Source: Verrucomicrobiota bacterium
Lineage (GTDB): Bacteria > Verrucomicrobiota > Verrucomicrobiia > Methylacidiphilales > UBA1321
Reading direction: 5' to 3'
Assembly: GCA_013285645.1 (NCBI GenBank)
Contig: JABDHJ010000001.1
Coordinates: 68,537-132,536, forward strand
DNA: 64,000 nt
Below, one piece after another: positions 26,201 to 34,339 of the stretch (its first letter is position 1; each line of letters starts with the position of its first letter). Made by a program: the position numbers and the translations under genes. The notes below the pieces were generated by a model. That model did not search any database. It had not been told where the DNA came from and was given only the letters and a program-made list of their open reading frames with translations.

Positions 26201-27493
26201 TCACTCAACTGGGTTATCCGCCATGTCGTATGCATCGACGTTGACAACCTTTTCGTAAAGAGAGTTGACGTAGGCTTTCGAATGTTTGGTCGGCTTCACT
26301 TTGAGCGTCCGCTTGCTGCGATGGGAAAAACGCCCGAGCGAAATCGCCCGTATCCGGTCAAAGCAGATGTGATCCACGCCCTCAACCAATACAGCGACCT
26401 GCCGGTTCAACTCGAATCTATCGTTCGCCGTGGGGAACCGAGACAGGGCCTTCGAGTAAACGTCAGTCAGGCATGAACCGCTCCGGCCAAGACCGAACGC
26501 CGTAAAGCAGTAGTTCAACCATTTGGCAGCATCAACGTCGCGTTTCAAGACCTCAAATTTGATATCGGGTCTAAGTGGACCGTATAGGGCCTCCAGTTCT
26601 TTGAACTCCTTGAGCAGCATGGTTACCTCTACCAGACTGCTCTTGATTGATGGCAGTGCCCTCTTCGTTGCGATAACGAAGCCGTGGTTGTGAGGGTTCA
26701 CTAGAAGGGGACAGAAACTCGTGCAGACTATCTGTTCAAAAAGCAACAACCCATCGCCGCAGCCTCCTGAACGGGTGGCCAGTCTTACGGCCTCTCTGGT
26801 GACATCCCAAAGACGCTGTACGTCCCATTCCCGTTCATCGAGGAAGGGAAGGCCAAGTTGCCTGTTGGGAAAGGCCCACGAGATCGTGATGCCATGAATC
26901 CGGTTGCTATTCTGGTTGAACGAGGGAAGGTATTTTTGAGCCCGAGCGTCACCATCCCTCCACGAGCAGCACTGGCAAAAGCGTCGCTTTGAACAATACC
27001 CATATTTCTTTTTCTTAGAAAACGGATTGGGGTTGAAGGTGCCACAGAGGGACATGGATTCGGCATGGTCATAACCTCCCATGGTCAACATAGCGTGCAC
27101 GGACCGGACGCGAGGGTGCCTGAAACGCCAATGAGCTTTGGCAACCCGCTTTTGAAACTGGGTTAGGAACCAGAGGTTCTTACTGTTCCGGTTGTGATCA
27201 GCAAGCGCTGTTCTGGGAGCATCGAGTATATTTCCAAGGAGAGAAATGAGAAGGTCGGGATCGGCCCAGTCGGTCGACTCGATGCTCTGTTGTTCGCGAG
27301 GGCTTTCACGGGACTCGGATATGACCGGGACAAGGGCTAAGGGAAGTTCAAAACCGGGCCAAGAGTTACTCTGTCTTCCTATACTATCAAGGGGCAGGCT
27401 CATCCCCCCCCCCCCGTCGGACTCCAGTCGGACGAATTCTTCGGCTAAGCCAGAAAGGTTACGGTTTCCACGCTCTTTCGATGAAGAATTCAC
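26201..27493 (-). CDS. Probable replication initiation protein of an integrative element
   Basis: A 430-residue protein with a zinc-binding-looking cluster, CGTFNP then YCSKRRFCQCCSWRDG, and a later NPHNHGFVIA. Cys-rich finger followed by an H-x-H motif, then a Tyr in KWLNYCFTAFG, is the order seen in rolling-circle (HUH) replication proteins. The middle His-Asn-His is not the standard His-hydrophobic-His, so the call is tentative. Its start overlaps the excisionase-like gene by 4 bases, and integrase lies next upstream, making a rep-xis-int cassette on the minus strand. This suggests an element that can replicate after excision. Confidence 0.6.
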   Translation of the reverse strand: MNSSSKERGNRNLSGLAEEFVRLESDGGGGMSLPLDSIGRQSNSWPGFELPLALVPVISESRESPREQQSIESTDWADPDLLISLLGNILDAPRTALADHNRNSKNLWFLTQFQKRVAKAHWRFRHPRVRSVHAMLTMGGYDHAESMSLCGTFNPNPFSKKKKYGYCSKRRFCQCCSWRDGDARAQKYLPSFNQNSNRIHGITISWAFPNRQLGLPFLDEREWDVQRLWDVTREAVRLATRSGGCGDGLLLFEQIVCTSFCPLLVNPHNHGFVIATKRALPSIKSSLVEVTMLLKEFKELEALYGPLRPDIKFEVLKRDVDAAKWLNYCFTAFGLGRSGSCLTDVYSKALSRFPTANDRFELNRQVAVLVEGVDHICFDRIRAISLGRFSHRSKRTLKVKPTKHSKAYVNSLYEKVVNVDAYDMADNPVE

Positions 27494-27753
27494 TTCCGGC
27501 CCTCGTAGACCGAGATTTCGCTTGTGAGCCGGTCTACCTCAGACCGTGAGATCATCAGTCTTCCGAAGTCGCGGATCGCCTTTACTCTCCCGGAGTACAC
27601 TTTGCGGTACCCCCACGTTTGCGCCCGTCCAAACAGAGCGGCAAACTCTGTTGGAGTGTACGCCAGTCGATTCTCCAAGGGTACGATTACGCGGTGCTTG
27701 TTTTGCTTTTCTGGGTCTAGCCCAGCGATCTTTGTGCTTTGTTTGGTATCCAT
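27490..27753 (-). CDS. Excisionase-like / MerR-type small DNA-binding protein
   Basis: An 87-residue protein. The central part (LAYTPTEFAALFGRAQTWGY then RKVYSGRVKAIRDFGRLMIS) has the pattern of a winged-helix excisionase or helix-turn-helix_17 domain: a short recognition helix, then a turn carrying RDFG-x-x-x-I. Such proteins guide integrase toward excision or regulate the element. It overlaps the start of the rep-like gene by 4 bases (translational coupling) and lies 182 bases downstream of integrase, all on the minus strand. Confidence 0.7.
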   Translation of the reverse strand: MDTKQSTKIAGLDPEKQNKHRVIVPLENRLAYTPTEFAALFGRAQTWGYRKVYSGRVKAIRDFGRLMISRSEVDRLTSEISVYEGRK

Positions 27754-27935
27754 GCCGCTGAAGAACCCAATATTTTTCGGATTAGTCTCGGCGGCCTCGG
27801 AAGAGTTTGCATCAGAGGTAGAGCGAACTGTCTCTTCGCTCGGTGAACGGCTATTGAGTTTACAGAAAGTCTAGTGAATAGATAAAATAGAAAGGGCGAT
27901 GCCCTTGCAGGGCTCGCTAATTTAGCCGGGCTGGA

Positions 27936-29111
27936 TCACACGACCTCGTCGAGAACTGGAACGGGGCCGAAGCGAATCCTCAGCATTGCGGCCTGAGCGT
28001 GATCGTCACGGAGGTGCCCGTAAACTTTCATCGCCAACGCTCCACCGTCTTGATGGCCCATTATTTTCGCGACCGTCGGGATGTCGATTCCGGACTCGAT
28101 AGCTGTCGTCGCGAAGAGATGTCTCAAACCGTGATGACCGATCCTCGGCGCACCAACCATCTTGCAGGCTTTCTGGAGAAACCCTCGGCATTCTTTCACT
28201 CGGAGGACGGCGGTATCGGGCGTCTCGGCATTCCGAGCCAAACGCATGGCTTCGAGCAATGTCCTGCACTCCGGTATCATGGGGATGTCCCGAGGCTGTC
28301 CGTTTTTTGTAACCCGCAGTGTGATTCTGCCGTTGATCGCGTCGATGTCCCGCCACTGCACATTGTTCGCCTCGGTCTGGCGTGCTCCCGTATAGGCCAG
28401 AAACTTGACCATCTCACCGGCTGCGATGCATTCCTGATATCCAGCAGTCTCGATAGCTTTCACGATGTCTTGAAATTGCGACCGACTAGGCAACATGAGT
28501 CTCTTTACCTTAGGCGTCGCACGTTTGATGCTGGGGTCCCGTGCCGGGTTCGCGAAGAGGTGCCCGACTTCGACCGCTAGATCAAGCGCCTGCCTGATGG
28601 CATCCAAGGCGCAGTTGAATGTGGTCGGAGAAGCACCGGTTGAATTTCGACATGGGCTTTTGGCTCCCTTCGGCACGTACGGCGTTGAGTCCGCCCGCAT
28701 TTTGAGCGCCCATTCCCGCACCATTGGCGTGGTGATCTTTCGGACATTCAACTCCCCTACCCCCGGCCACGTCTTGAAAACCCGCTTGATCCCGGCCTCG
28801 CGGAAGTTTTTCGTACCTTCAGCGATCTCCGCATCACGCTGGAAGTTGGAGCGGTACATTTCAATGACGTCCGCAAAGGTGAATGTACCACTAGCTAACT
28901 TGACCCCGGTGGAACGCTGCTGCCGGGCGTTCGTGACGTGCTCCTGTAGCCGTTCAATGGCCACGGACTTAAGCGTTGTCTTAAGGCTCTTCCAGATTTC
29001 CTTGCCCCCGAGGAAGCATCGCGAGTAATATCTACGGTTCACATGCCGGTATAAGTTCGGCGTGTTGGTTTTGGTCCAGACAGATTTGTGGGTCTTTTTG
29101 ATATTTTTCAT
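27936..29111 (-). CDS. int: Tyrosine recombinase (site-specific integrase)
   Basis: About 391 residues from ATG 29111 (MKNIKKTHKSVWTKTNTPNL); a frame up to 29171 is open, but would overlap the likely tRNA promoter. The N-terminal SAM-like arm/core-binding domain precedes the catalytic domain. Catalytic residues are visible: Arg in AYTGARQTEANNVQW, Lys in the beta hairpin (RVTKNGQPRDIPM), His-x-x-Arg in HHGLRHLFAT, GH in IMGHQD, and Tyr in KVYGHLRDDH. It would catalyse integration and excision at the adjacent tRNA-Ser. Its start codon is about 80 bases from the 5' end of the tRNA and it reads away from it. Confidence 0.92.
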   Translation of the reverse strand: MKNIKKTHKSVWTKTNTPNLYRHVNRRYYSRCFLGGKEIWKSLKTTLKSVAIERLQEHVTNARQQRSTGVKLASGTFTFADVIEMYRSNFQRDAEIAEGTKNFREAGIKRVFKTWPGVGELNVRKITTPMVREWALKMRADSTPYVPKGAKSPCRNSTGASPTTFNCALDAIRQALDLAVEVGHLFANPARDPSIKRATPKVKRLMLPSRSQFQDIVKAIETAGYQECIAAGEMVKFLAYTGARQTEANNVQWRDIDAINGRITLRVTKNGQPRDIPMIPECRTLLEAMRLARNAETPDTAVLRVKECRGFLQKACKMVGAPRIGHHGLRHLFATTAIESGIDIPTVAKIMGHQDGGALAMKVYGHLRDDHAQAAMLRIRFGPVPVLDEVV

Positions 29112-29191
29112 GTGTTCTTTGGTAGAACCGTAGAAAAAGACCGTATAAAATCTGAGTGAGGCCTTAGCCAACTCCTGAAATTAGCTCTCAA

Positions 29192-29278
29192 GGACAGGTG
29201 GCTGAGTGGTTTAAGGCACTCGACTCGAAATCGAGCGTACTGTCAAAGGTACCGTGGGTTCGACTCCCACCCTGTCCG
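29192..29278 (+). tRNA. tRNA-Ser(CGA)
   Basis: An 87-base cloverleaf: acceptor strands GGACAGG (29192-29198) and CCTGTCC (29271-29277), D-arm GGCTGAGTGGTTTAAGGC, anticodon stem CTCGA/TCGAG with loop CTCGAAA giving anticodon CGA, a long variable arm as in class II tRNAs, and T-loop GTTCGACTC. CCA is not encoded. It decodes UCG. A TATAAA about 50 bases upstream may be its promoter. Its 3' end is duplicated at 32933-32953, marking it as an integration site. Confidence 0.95.
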
Positions 29279-29281
29279 CCC
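29261..29281 (+). other. Attachment core within tRNA-Ser 3' end (att copy 1)
   Basis: The 21 bases covering the T-arm and acceptor 3' strand (CGACTCCCACCCTGTCCGCC plus one C) recur exactly at 32933-32953. Integrative elements commonly leave such a copy of the tRNA 3' end at their far end. Confidence 0.75.
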
Positions 29282-29401
29282 TCTATAGAAGTCTCGAAAA
29301 TAGGAATGCATTACGCCTACATTACGCTCCCGCGAAATTGCTTCATTTGCGCTATGGGTGTTCACGGATGCAATCCCTCCAGAGAAGGGTAATAGTGATG
29401 C

Positions 29402-29677
29402 ATGAGCTATTACGGTAACGACACCACTGCCCCGGCGGGCTTATTTGATGCCTGCCAGCAAGGAGCAGAAGCGGTACGGACTTGGGCGCGGAGCAAACCG
29501 GATTCGGTTCTCACTTCGGCACTCGACTCAATTTACATGCACCACATGCAATGGCGCGAGGTCATTCAGACCGAAGTAAACGACCGTCGAGAACAGCGAA
29601 ATTTTCGCTACGTAGTGCTGGCAATCGTTGTATCCGTTCTCTCTCTTATAGTCAGCCTAGTGGCACTAATTCGGTAA
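29402..29677 (+). CDS. Small single-span membrane protein, unknown
   Basis: 91 residues. The N-terminal 65 are soluble (CQQGAEAVRTWARSKPDSVL, DRREQRNFRYV). The last 20 or so (VVLAIVVSVLSLIVSLVALI) form one membrane helix. It is the first gene after tRNA-Ser, inside the segment bounded by the tRNA 3'-end duplication. No family recognised. Confidence 0.6.
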   Translation: MSYYGNDTTAPAGLFDACQQGAEAVRTWARSKPDSVLTSALDSIYMHHMQWREVIQTEVNDRREQRNFRYVVLAIVVSVLSLIVSLVALIR

Positions 29678-29752
29678 AATGGCGTTAAGTGACGATTCTG
29701 ATTTAATTCGGTCTGCCGCCCGAAGTCCTCTCGTTATTCAAACCACTCTACT

Positions 29753-30676
29753 TTAAAACTCGGCAACTTCGCGCTGTGTGGGAATGCCTAAATCGGTTGG
29801 ATCACGCACGATAGGATTTTCAATAACCGCTGCCCCATAGTCCTTCCAACGTTGGGTAAGGTGTTCAACGAATTCGGGAACCTTTTGCGCTCCACAAATG
29901 TAAGCGAGTTCTAACCCGGCGGGAGTCAAGGCTACCTTACCTACGGTGAGAGAATTTTCCTTTTCCTGCGGCAGAGTCAAATGGATAAAGACATCAAAGT
30001 ATCGGAAAAGTTGGCGCTGAGGCAGTCCGACGCATTGATATTCAAGCACTGGCGCTTGAGTGACCAAGCCGGCATGTTCTAACTCACGAATTTTAGAAAC
30101 ATCAATTCCGGCTTTTTTATAAATTTCCTCTTCAAAATCGAATATTAAAACCAGATTGTTTATGGCAAAGCCGCAAAGTTTGGTGAAATCTTCCGCCTCC
30201 CGTTTGGAAATTTCCGATACTAAATTGATTGTCCGTTTGGAAAATGCACCCGGCGAATTTGCCTCACCCGCGAGAATGCGCGCCCAGAGGGATTGCATTT
30301 CCGCATCAGAGGTTAGACGACTCTTATCAAAGAAATGAGCAATCCAATCGCCATCCATATTCTCCGGTTTCGAGTCATCTAGGAGCAAAGGAATTGCTGC
30401 CTTCGTAATCGCTTCGATATTAAGTTGGCGTTTTACTTCCTCCGCTGCGCTCCTGTATCCAGCACGTTCATACACTTCAAGAGCCGCTATATTGCCAGTT
30501 GCCTCGGCTTCCTTTTCAAGAATCGTTGCCGCTGCTTGAGATTTCGCCATCCTTTTCAACTGATAGGGTGCAGCTATGCCCGCTATGGCATCAGCGATCT
30601 TTTCCACAAAAACTGGCGCTGCCTTCGAGACACTATGTGCCGCTGCCAAGCCCCCCAGGATCAAGCCGGTATCCAT
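29753..30676 (-). CDS. DUF2806-family protein
   Basis: A 307-residue protein matching the DUF2806 layout that I recall: a hydrophobic N-terminus (GLILGGLAAAHSVSKAAPVF), then LNIEAITKAAIPLL, ENMDGDWIAHFFDKSRLTSD and EMQSLWARILAGEANSPGAF, then TKLCGFAINNL. The family is widespread in mobile and accessory regions and has no established biochemical role. It is convergent with the small membrane protein gene and isolated on the minus strand, within the att-bounded segment. Confidence 0.78.
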   Translation of the reverse strand: MDTGLILGGLAAAHSVSKAAPVFVEKIADAIAGIAAPYQLKRMAKSQAAATILEKEAEATGNIAALEVYERAGYRSAAEEVKRQLNIEAITKAAIPLLLDDSKPENMDGDWIAHFFDKSRLTSDAEMQSLWARILAGEANSPGAFSKRTINLVSEISKREAEDFTKLCGFAINNLVLIFDFEEEIYKKAGIDVSKIRELEHAGLVTQAPVLEYQCVGLPQRQLFRYFDVFIHLTLPQEKENSLTVGKVALTPAGLELAYICGAQKVPEFVEHLTQRWKDYGAAVIENPIVRDPTDLGIPTQREVAEF

Positions 30677-30928
30677 GCGTCGATTGAAGCTTACTCCTGC
30701 CTATTGAGCAAGGCCGTCCACTTCGGCGGCGCTCGCTTTGAAGAAACAGCACGAGAGGAGGAGTTGATAAAAGGTATTTAAGCCACCATGCTGCCCGCAT
30801 GAGTACCGCCGACACCATCGCGTCATTGGCCCTAGGGGTACCTTGCTGGCTGGCACCGACAACTCCTCAATGGAGGCAAAGACGAGCTTCAGAGAAACTT
30901 CCGTCTGGTTTACGCCCTGCTTTTACAA

Positions 30929-31498
30929 ATGGTGATAATTCAGCTTAAGCGTCCGAGTCCAAACAATGCCTTTGATAAAATTCGAGACTACTTGGAGCTT
31001 TTGCATAGCCGCTGGCACGTCATGTTTCTAAGACTGGTAGTGGTAGCTTGGGAACTCTTTTCAAGGCAAGGAGGTAGCTTCAAGTTTTTCAATCCTATAC
31101 AAAGCGACGCACCTCAATTGTTAAGTAAACTCCGTGGAATGGCTTGGGATTTGCACCATTTCCTTTTTCTTGAACAAGTCGCTGTCCACAGAAACGTCCG
31201 ATCGAGTTTTTTGATCCCGTTCTTTTTGACGTTTGATCGAGGATTATCTCAACTTTGGGATGTGTATCCAATTCACGGCCTACTTTTTCACGACACACCG
31301 TTACATCCGATAGTTTATACGAACCGCGATCTACTGGATGAGTGGAAAAAGACTTTCCCCGATAGATTCCACCACTTGGAAAAGTATTTCACTTATGAAG
31401 CGGGGCAAGAGAGGAACGTCTTGGCGACTGGCTTCTCCAATCTTGGAACACTGGTTGAAGAGCTGGAAATAGAGCTCAAGACTCTGACAACCAAGTGA
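30929..31498 (+). CDS. Unknown protein, possibly 5'-frameshifted
   Basis: 189 residues from ATG 30929, with no recognised family. The same frame stays open upstream to a TAG near 30831 and reads naturally (HRQLLNGGKDELQRNFRLVY), yet has no usual start there. In the neighbouring frame ATG 30799 begins MSTADTIASLALG and meets this frame at a run of G residues near 30835. One frameshift there would give a protein of about 230 residues. So the gene may be longer, or broken. Later segments (LSKLRGMAWDLHHFLFLEQV) are helical. It sits inside the att-bounded segment. Confidence 0.5.
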   Translation: MVIIQLKRPSPNNAFDKIRDYLELLHSRWHVMFLRLVVVAWELFSRQGGSFKFFNPIQSDAPQLLSKLRGMAWDLHHFLFLEQVAVHRNVRSSFLIPFFLTFDRGLSQLWDVYPIHGLLFHDTPLHPIVYTNRDLLDEWKKTFPDRFHHLEKYFTYEAGQERNVLATGFSNLGTLVEELEIELKTLTTK

Positions 31499-31759
31499 GG
31501 TAGTCCATCGTAGGCAACTTTATTTGGATCGGAATCGATTCAGGCAATTACAGTCGAATGCCCTCTCCTTGGATGAGCCACAGTAAAGTATGGTGTCTTG
31601 CACATACTTTTCTCCGCAAGTAGACAAAAGAAAAGGAATCCGTTTTACCAGTCCAAGGATTCTCGAGCCCACCTCATCGCTTAGAAGCGAATTGCAGAAC
31701 TGGGCGACTTACTTGATTAGAAATACGGAATAAGATCGATAAGAAGATCGGTAATTGTG

Positions 31760-32386
31760 TCATGTATCGGCTGCATACTCTTCACGAATCGCTTGATCTG
31801 GTGGCACAACATCGATGGGCGCGTGATTTAAAATGAAGTGAGCAACCTCGTGCGTTAGCATGAAAGCGCAAATACTTATAAAAAAGTTATTGGCCAACAC
31901 GACGGTTTCGTCCTGCATCCATTCCGGATTCGGCAATTCCGATGGCCAAGCCATTCGTTCCTTCCTGACTTCGGCCCTGTAGGCTAAGTTCATTAACGCC
32001 CATGCTGGTGCGATGGAATTGGTATTAGCCGGTGTAAGCAGTGTCCCCTGAGGATGTTCGCCTCGTACATCATAAAACCTTTGGAATGAATAGGCATATG
32101 CCCAGATTCTCTCCAAGATTGCCAAACCTACCCATACCCTCTTTGCTTCTCCATCCGGTACCGGATCCATGCAAAAGAGGAACTTGTTTCTTTCCGCGTC
32201 CAGTGTGACGCGAATACCATTATCTCGTACGATAGCCTTAAACTCATCTTCTCTTTCCCTTGCAATAATTGCGGGCGAATCAGCAAATCGGCGCAGGAGG
32301 CTCCGTACCGGGGATCGAATTCGGTCAGGCTCGTGAAGTTCAACCAATGGCATTTGGCATACGGTACACCTCACAATGATTCGCAA
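31760..32386 (-). CDS. Zincin-type metalloprotease-like protein, apparently truncated at the C-terminus
   Basis: A 208-residue protein with LTHEVAHFILNHAP, a His-Glu-x-x-His zinc motif (His179, Glu180, His183), and REEYAADT as the last residues, where Glu202/203 could be the third ligand. Related accessory proteases usually continue for some distance after the E-Y-x-A-D element, so the stop right after it suggests 3' truncation. An N-terminal Cys pair (CTVCQ) could bind metal. No signal peptide, so it would act in the cytoplasm. It lies in the att-bounded segment. Confidence 0.65.
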   Translation of the reverse strand: MRIIVRCTVCQMPLVELHEPDRIRSPVRSLLRRFADSPAIIAREREDEFKAIVRDNGIRVTLDAERNKFLFCMDPVPDGEAKRVWVGLAILERIWAYAYSFQRFYDVRGEHPQGTLLTPANTNSIAPAWALMNLAYRAEVRKERMAWPSELPNPEWMQDETVVLANNFFISICAFMLTHEVAHFILNHAPIDVVPPDQAIREEYAADT

Positions 32387-32508
32387 ACAGTATTTTCACT
32401 TGGATCAATATAGACGATGGAAGCGGCTCAGCCCTATCCTTCTGCGCCGTTACCTAAACCCACTTCTTTACCCTCGCGTTACCAACTCTCTTCAATCAAG
32501 CTTGATGC

Positions 32509-32814
32509 ATGTCATTGCCGAGAAGCCAGACTCCCTATCGGGTTGATACCATTCTGATAGAACCGACGGGGAAAACCTTAGGGACGACGAGTGTTCCAAC
32601 CTTTTTTGTTAGAATTCAAGTTGGGAAGGAATGGCTTTCCACTTTACCGATGGTTCCAGAAGGAGTGATCGAAGTACAGGACGCTGCGTCGGATCTTACG
32701 GGCAAGGACTTCATGTTTATTCTTTCGGAAGACACCACTGGCAACAAATTCCACGTTGATGCAGGGACTAAGGTGGAAGGTGTAACGGTAACGAGGAAAC
32801 CAGCGGCTCCATAA
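32509..32814 (+). CDS. Unknown small protein, 101 residues
   Basis: A beta-rich small soluble protein (VDTILIEPTGKTLGTTSVPT, GVIEVQDAASDLTGKDFMFI) that ends one base before the integrase-type arm repeats at 32815. No family recognised. The start is ATG 32509. It is the last gene before the att duplicate. Confidence 0.5.
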   Translation: MSLPRSQTPYRVDTILIEPTGKTLGTTSVPTFFVRIQVGKEWLSTLPMVPEGVIEVQDAASDLTGKDFMFILSEDTTGNKFHVDAGTKVEGVTVTRKPAAP

Positions 32815-32837
32815 TTGCCAGTAAATTTGCCAGTAAA
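32815..32837 (+). repeat. Two direct repeats TTGCCAGTAAA, integrase arm-site candidates
   Basis: TTGCCAGTAAA occurs at 32815-32825 and 32827-32837, one base apart. Tyrosine integrases bind short direct repeats of this kind on the element side of an attachment core, which here follows about 95 bases later. Confidence 0.6.
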
Positions 32838-32932
32838 AATACTCAACGAGTACCCGATGAGTAATCCGGGATTAGGCTTGATTAGCTCATGGAATGAGGC
32901 AATTTACCTCTGAAAAGTGCTGTAATTTCGTG
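32829..32932 (+). repeat. Element-end sequence, copy 1 (related to 40430-40535)
   Basis: About 105 bases, diverged from a copy near 40.4 kb. Exact shared blocks are 32856-32874 with 40457-40475 (19 bases) and 32908-32931 with 40510-40533 (24 bases). In both places the block runs directly into a tRNA-T-arm-like sequence (CGACTCCC here, TCGATTCC there). Confidence 0.75.
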
Positions 32933-32971
32933 CGACTCCCACCCTGTCCGCCCCCTCTTTTCAGAGGTAAA
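32903..32971. repeat. 15-bp perfect inverted repeat around the att duplicate
   Basis: TTTACCTCTGAAAAG (32903-32917) and its exact complement CTTTTCAGAGGTAAA (32957-32971) flank the tRNA-derived core. The arms are 39 bases apart and may be binding sites or a hairpin. Confidence 0.7.
32933..32953 (+). other. tRNA-Ser 3'-end duplicate (att copy 2)
   Basis: Identical over 21 bases to 29261-29281 in the tRNA. The sequences before and after differ, so this is a fragment and not a second tRNA gene. Confidence 0.8.
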
Positions 32972-33322
32972 ACAGTCCACGCCAGACAACGGGAAGAGCT
33001 TGCATGACACTTGCCTCTCCTCTTGAGCTTCTGGCTCAATTGCATGATTCGCGCTATGCTGGCCCTCATATGGTCAAAATGCATTATCGCAAAGTGACGG
33101 TTTCCGAGGCACTCAGTTCGCATACCAAGGACGTAACTTTGGAATTCCGTGGAGCGATCATGATAAGTTTTTGGTGTCCAAATCAACCGTGATGCGCCCG
33201 CCTTTATTCCGATCGACCTGCCTCCACACTTCAAATCCTTTCAAGATCGCCTTCTCCCAGTCTCCGATTGAACATTCGCTTACTTCCAATCCCGCAGTCA
33301 TGGAGCGAATGGTCCTAAGCAA
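32972..33322. other. Gap without a convincing gene
   Basis: About 350 bases. Frames on both strands exist but overlap the decayed FGE-type gene or look random. The part nearest 33323 may be the unrecognisable start of that pseudogene. Confidence 0.4.
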
Positions 33323-34124
33323 TTCTGGATGGATGTGAATAATGTCACTAACTTGGAATTTGAAGAATTCGTCAAAGCCACTGGCTATGTCACGGTGGCG
33401 GAAATTGTGCCAACCAAAGAACAATTTCCCACCGCGCCGCCCGAGAATCTCGTTGCGGGTTCGGTTGTCTACACGCCTCCTTCAAAGGCAGTTCCACTTG
33501 ATGATTTCACCCAATGTTGGGATTACGTGCCCGGCGCGAACTGGCGTCATCCCACCGGACCAACCAGTGATCTGAAGGGCAAAGAAAACTACTCCGTCGT
33601 CCAGATCGCTTATACGGACGCAGTGGCCTATGCGAAGTGGGCGGGCAAACGGTTACCAACCGAGGCGGAATGGGCTTTTGCGACACGCGGTGGCCTTAGC
33701 GGCAAGAGCCATTTCTGACGAGTTGAAACCCGGGGGGCAAGTGGATGGCGAATGGTTATCAGGGGCAATTTCCGATTAAGGATACGGGAGAAGATGGTTT
33801 CGCAGGTCTTGCCCCCGTCGCCCAATTTCCGGCGAATGGCTACGGCCTGTTCGACATGGCAGGCAACGTCTGGCAATGATGCAGTGATTACTACCGACAG
33901 GATTATTACGCACGGCTGAAACTTGCTGGCATCGACGTCGCGCGCAATCCGCAGGGGCCAGATTCTAGCTACGATCCCAACGACGACCAACCGCAAAGGG
34001 TACAGCGCGGCGGATCTTTTCTCTGCACCGATCAATATTGCACCCGTACATGATGGGGACGCGAGGCAAAGGCAATGTCGATACTGGAAACAATCACGTT
34101 GGATTTCGTTGCGTCGAAAAATAA
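33323..34124 (+). pseudogene. Decayed formylglycine-generating-enzyme-type (FGE-sulfatase domain) gene
   Basis: The frame [26 protein letters not shown], then [14 protein letters not shown] and [20 protein letters not shown], is typical of FGE/SUMF1-like domains. The frame then breaks at 33716. Family sequence continues in other frames: GYGLFDMAGNVWQ followed by a stop where the usual Trp or Glu stands, SDYYRQDYYARL, then QRVQRGGSFLC and GFRCVEK near 34124. No N-terminal part is present. So this is a remnant with at least one frameshift and two stops. Intact relatives modify sulfatases or act as other C-type-lectin-like domains. Confidence 0.8.
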
Positions 34125-34339
34125 TCAGGAATTCCAACTTCCCTGCTTCCTCATGCTTTCCTTGCATCATGCGATTTTGCAGCATTCTTTTCTTGCAATT
34201 TTTTAATTTGATACAGATAAAGAATCGCTCATCGGAGCAAGAGTGGGGAGAGACAATAACTCGCCCTCGGGAGGTATCTTCGCGATTTGGCGTGGGTACG
34301 GTGCCCAAGTGTTCGTGGTCGTAACTTAGTACTCTTCCA

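Noticed and set aside
32887-33424. Minus-strand small frames around the att duplicate
   Set aside because: They cross the tRNA-derived core and inverted repeat and overlap the FGE-type remnant; no coding look.
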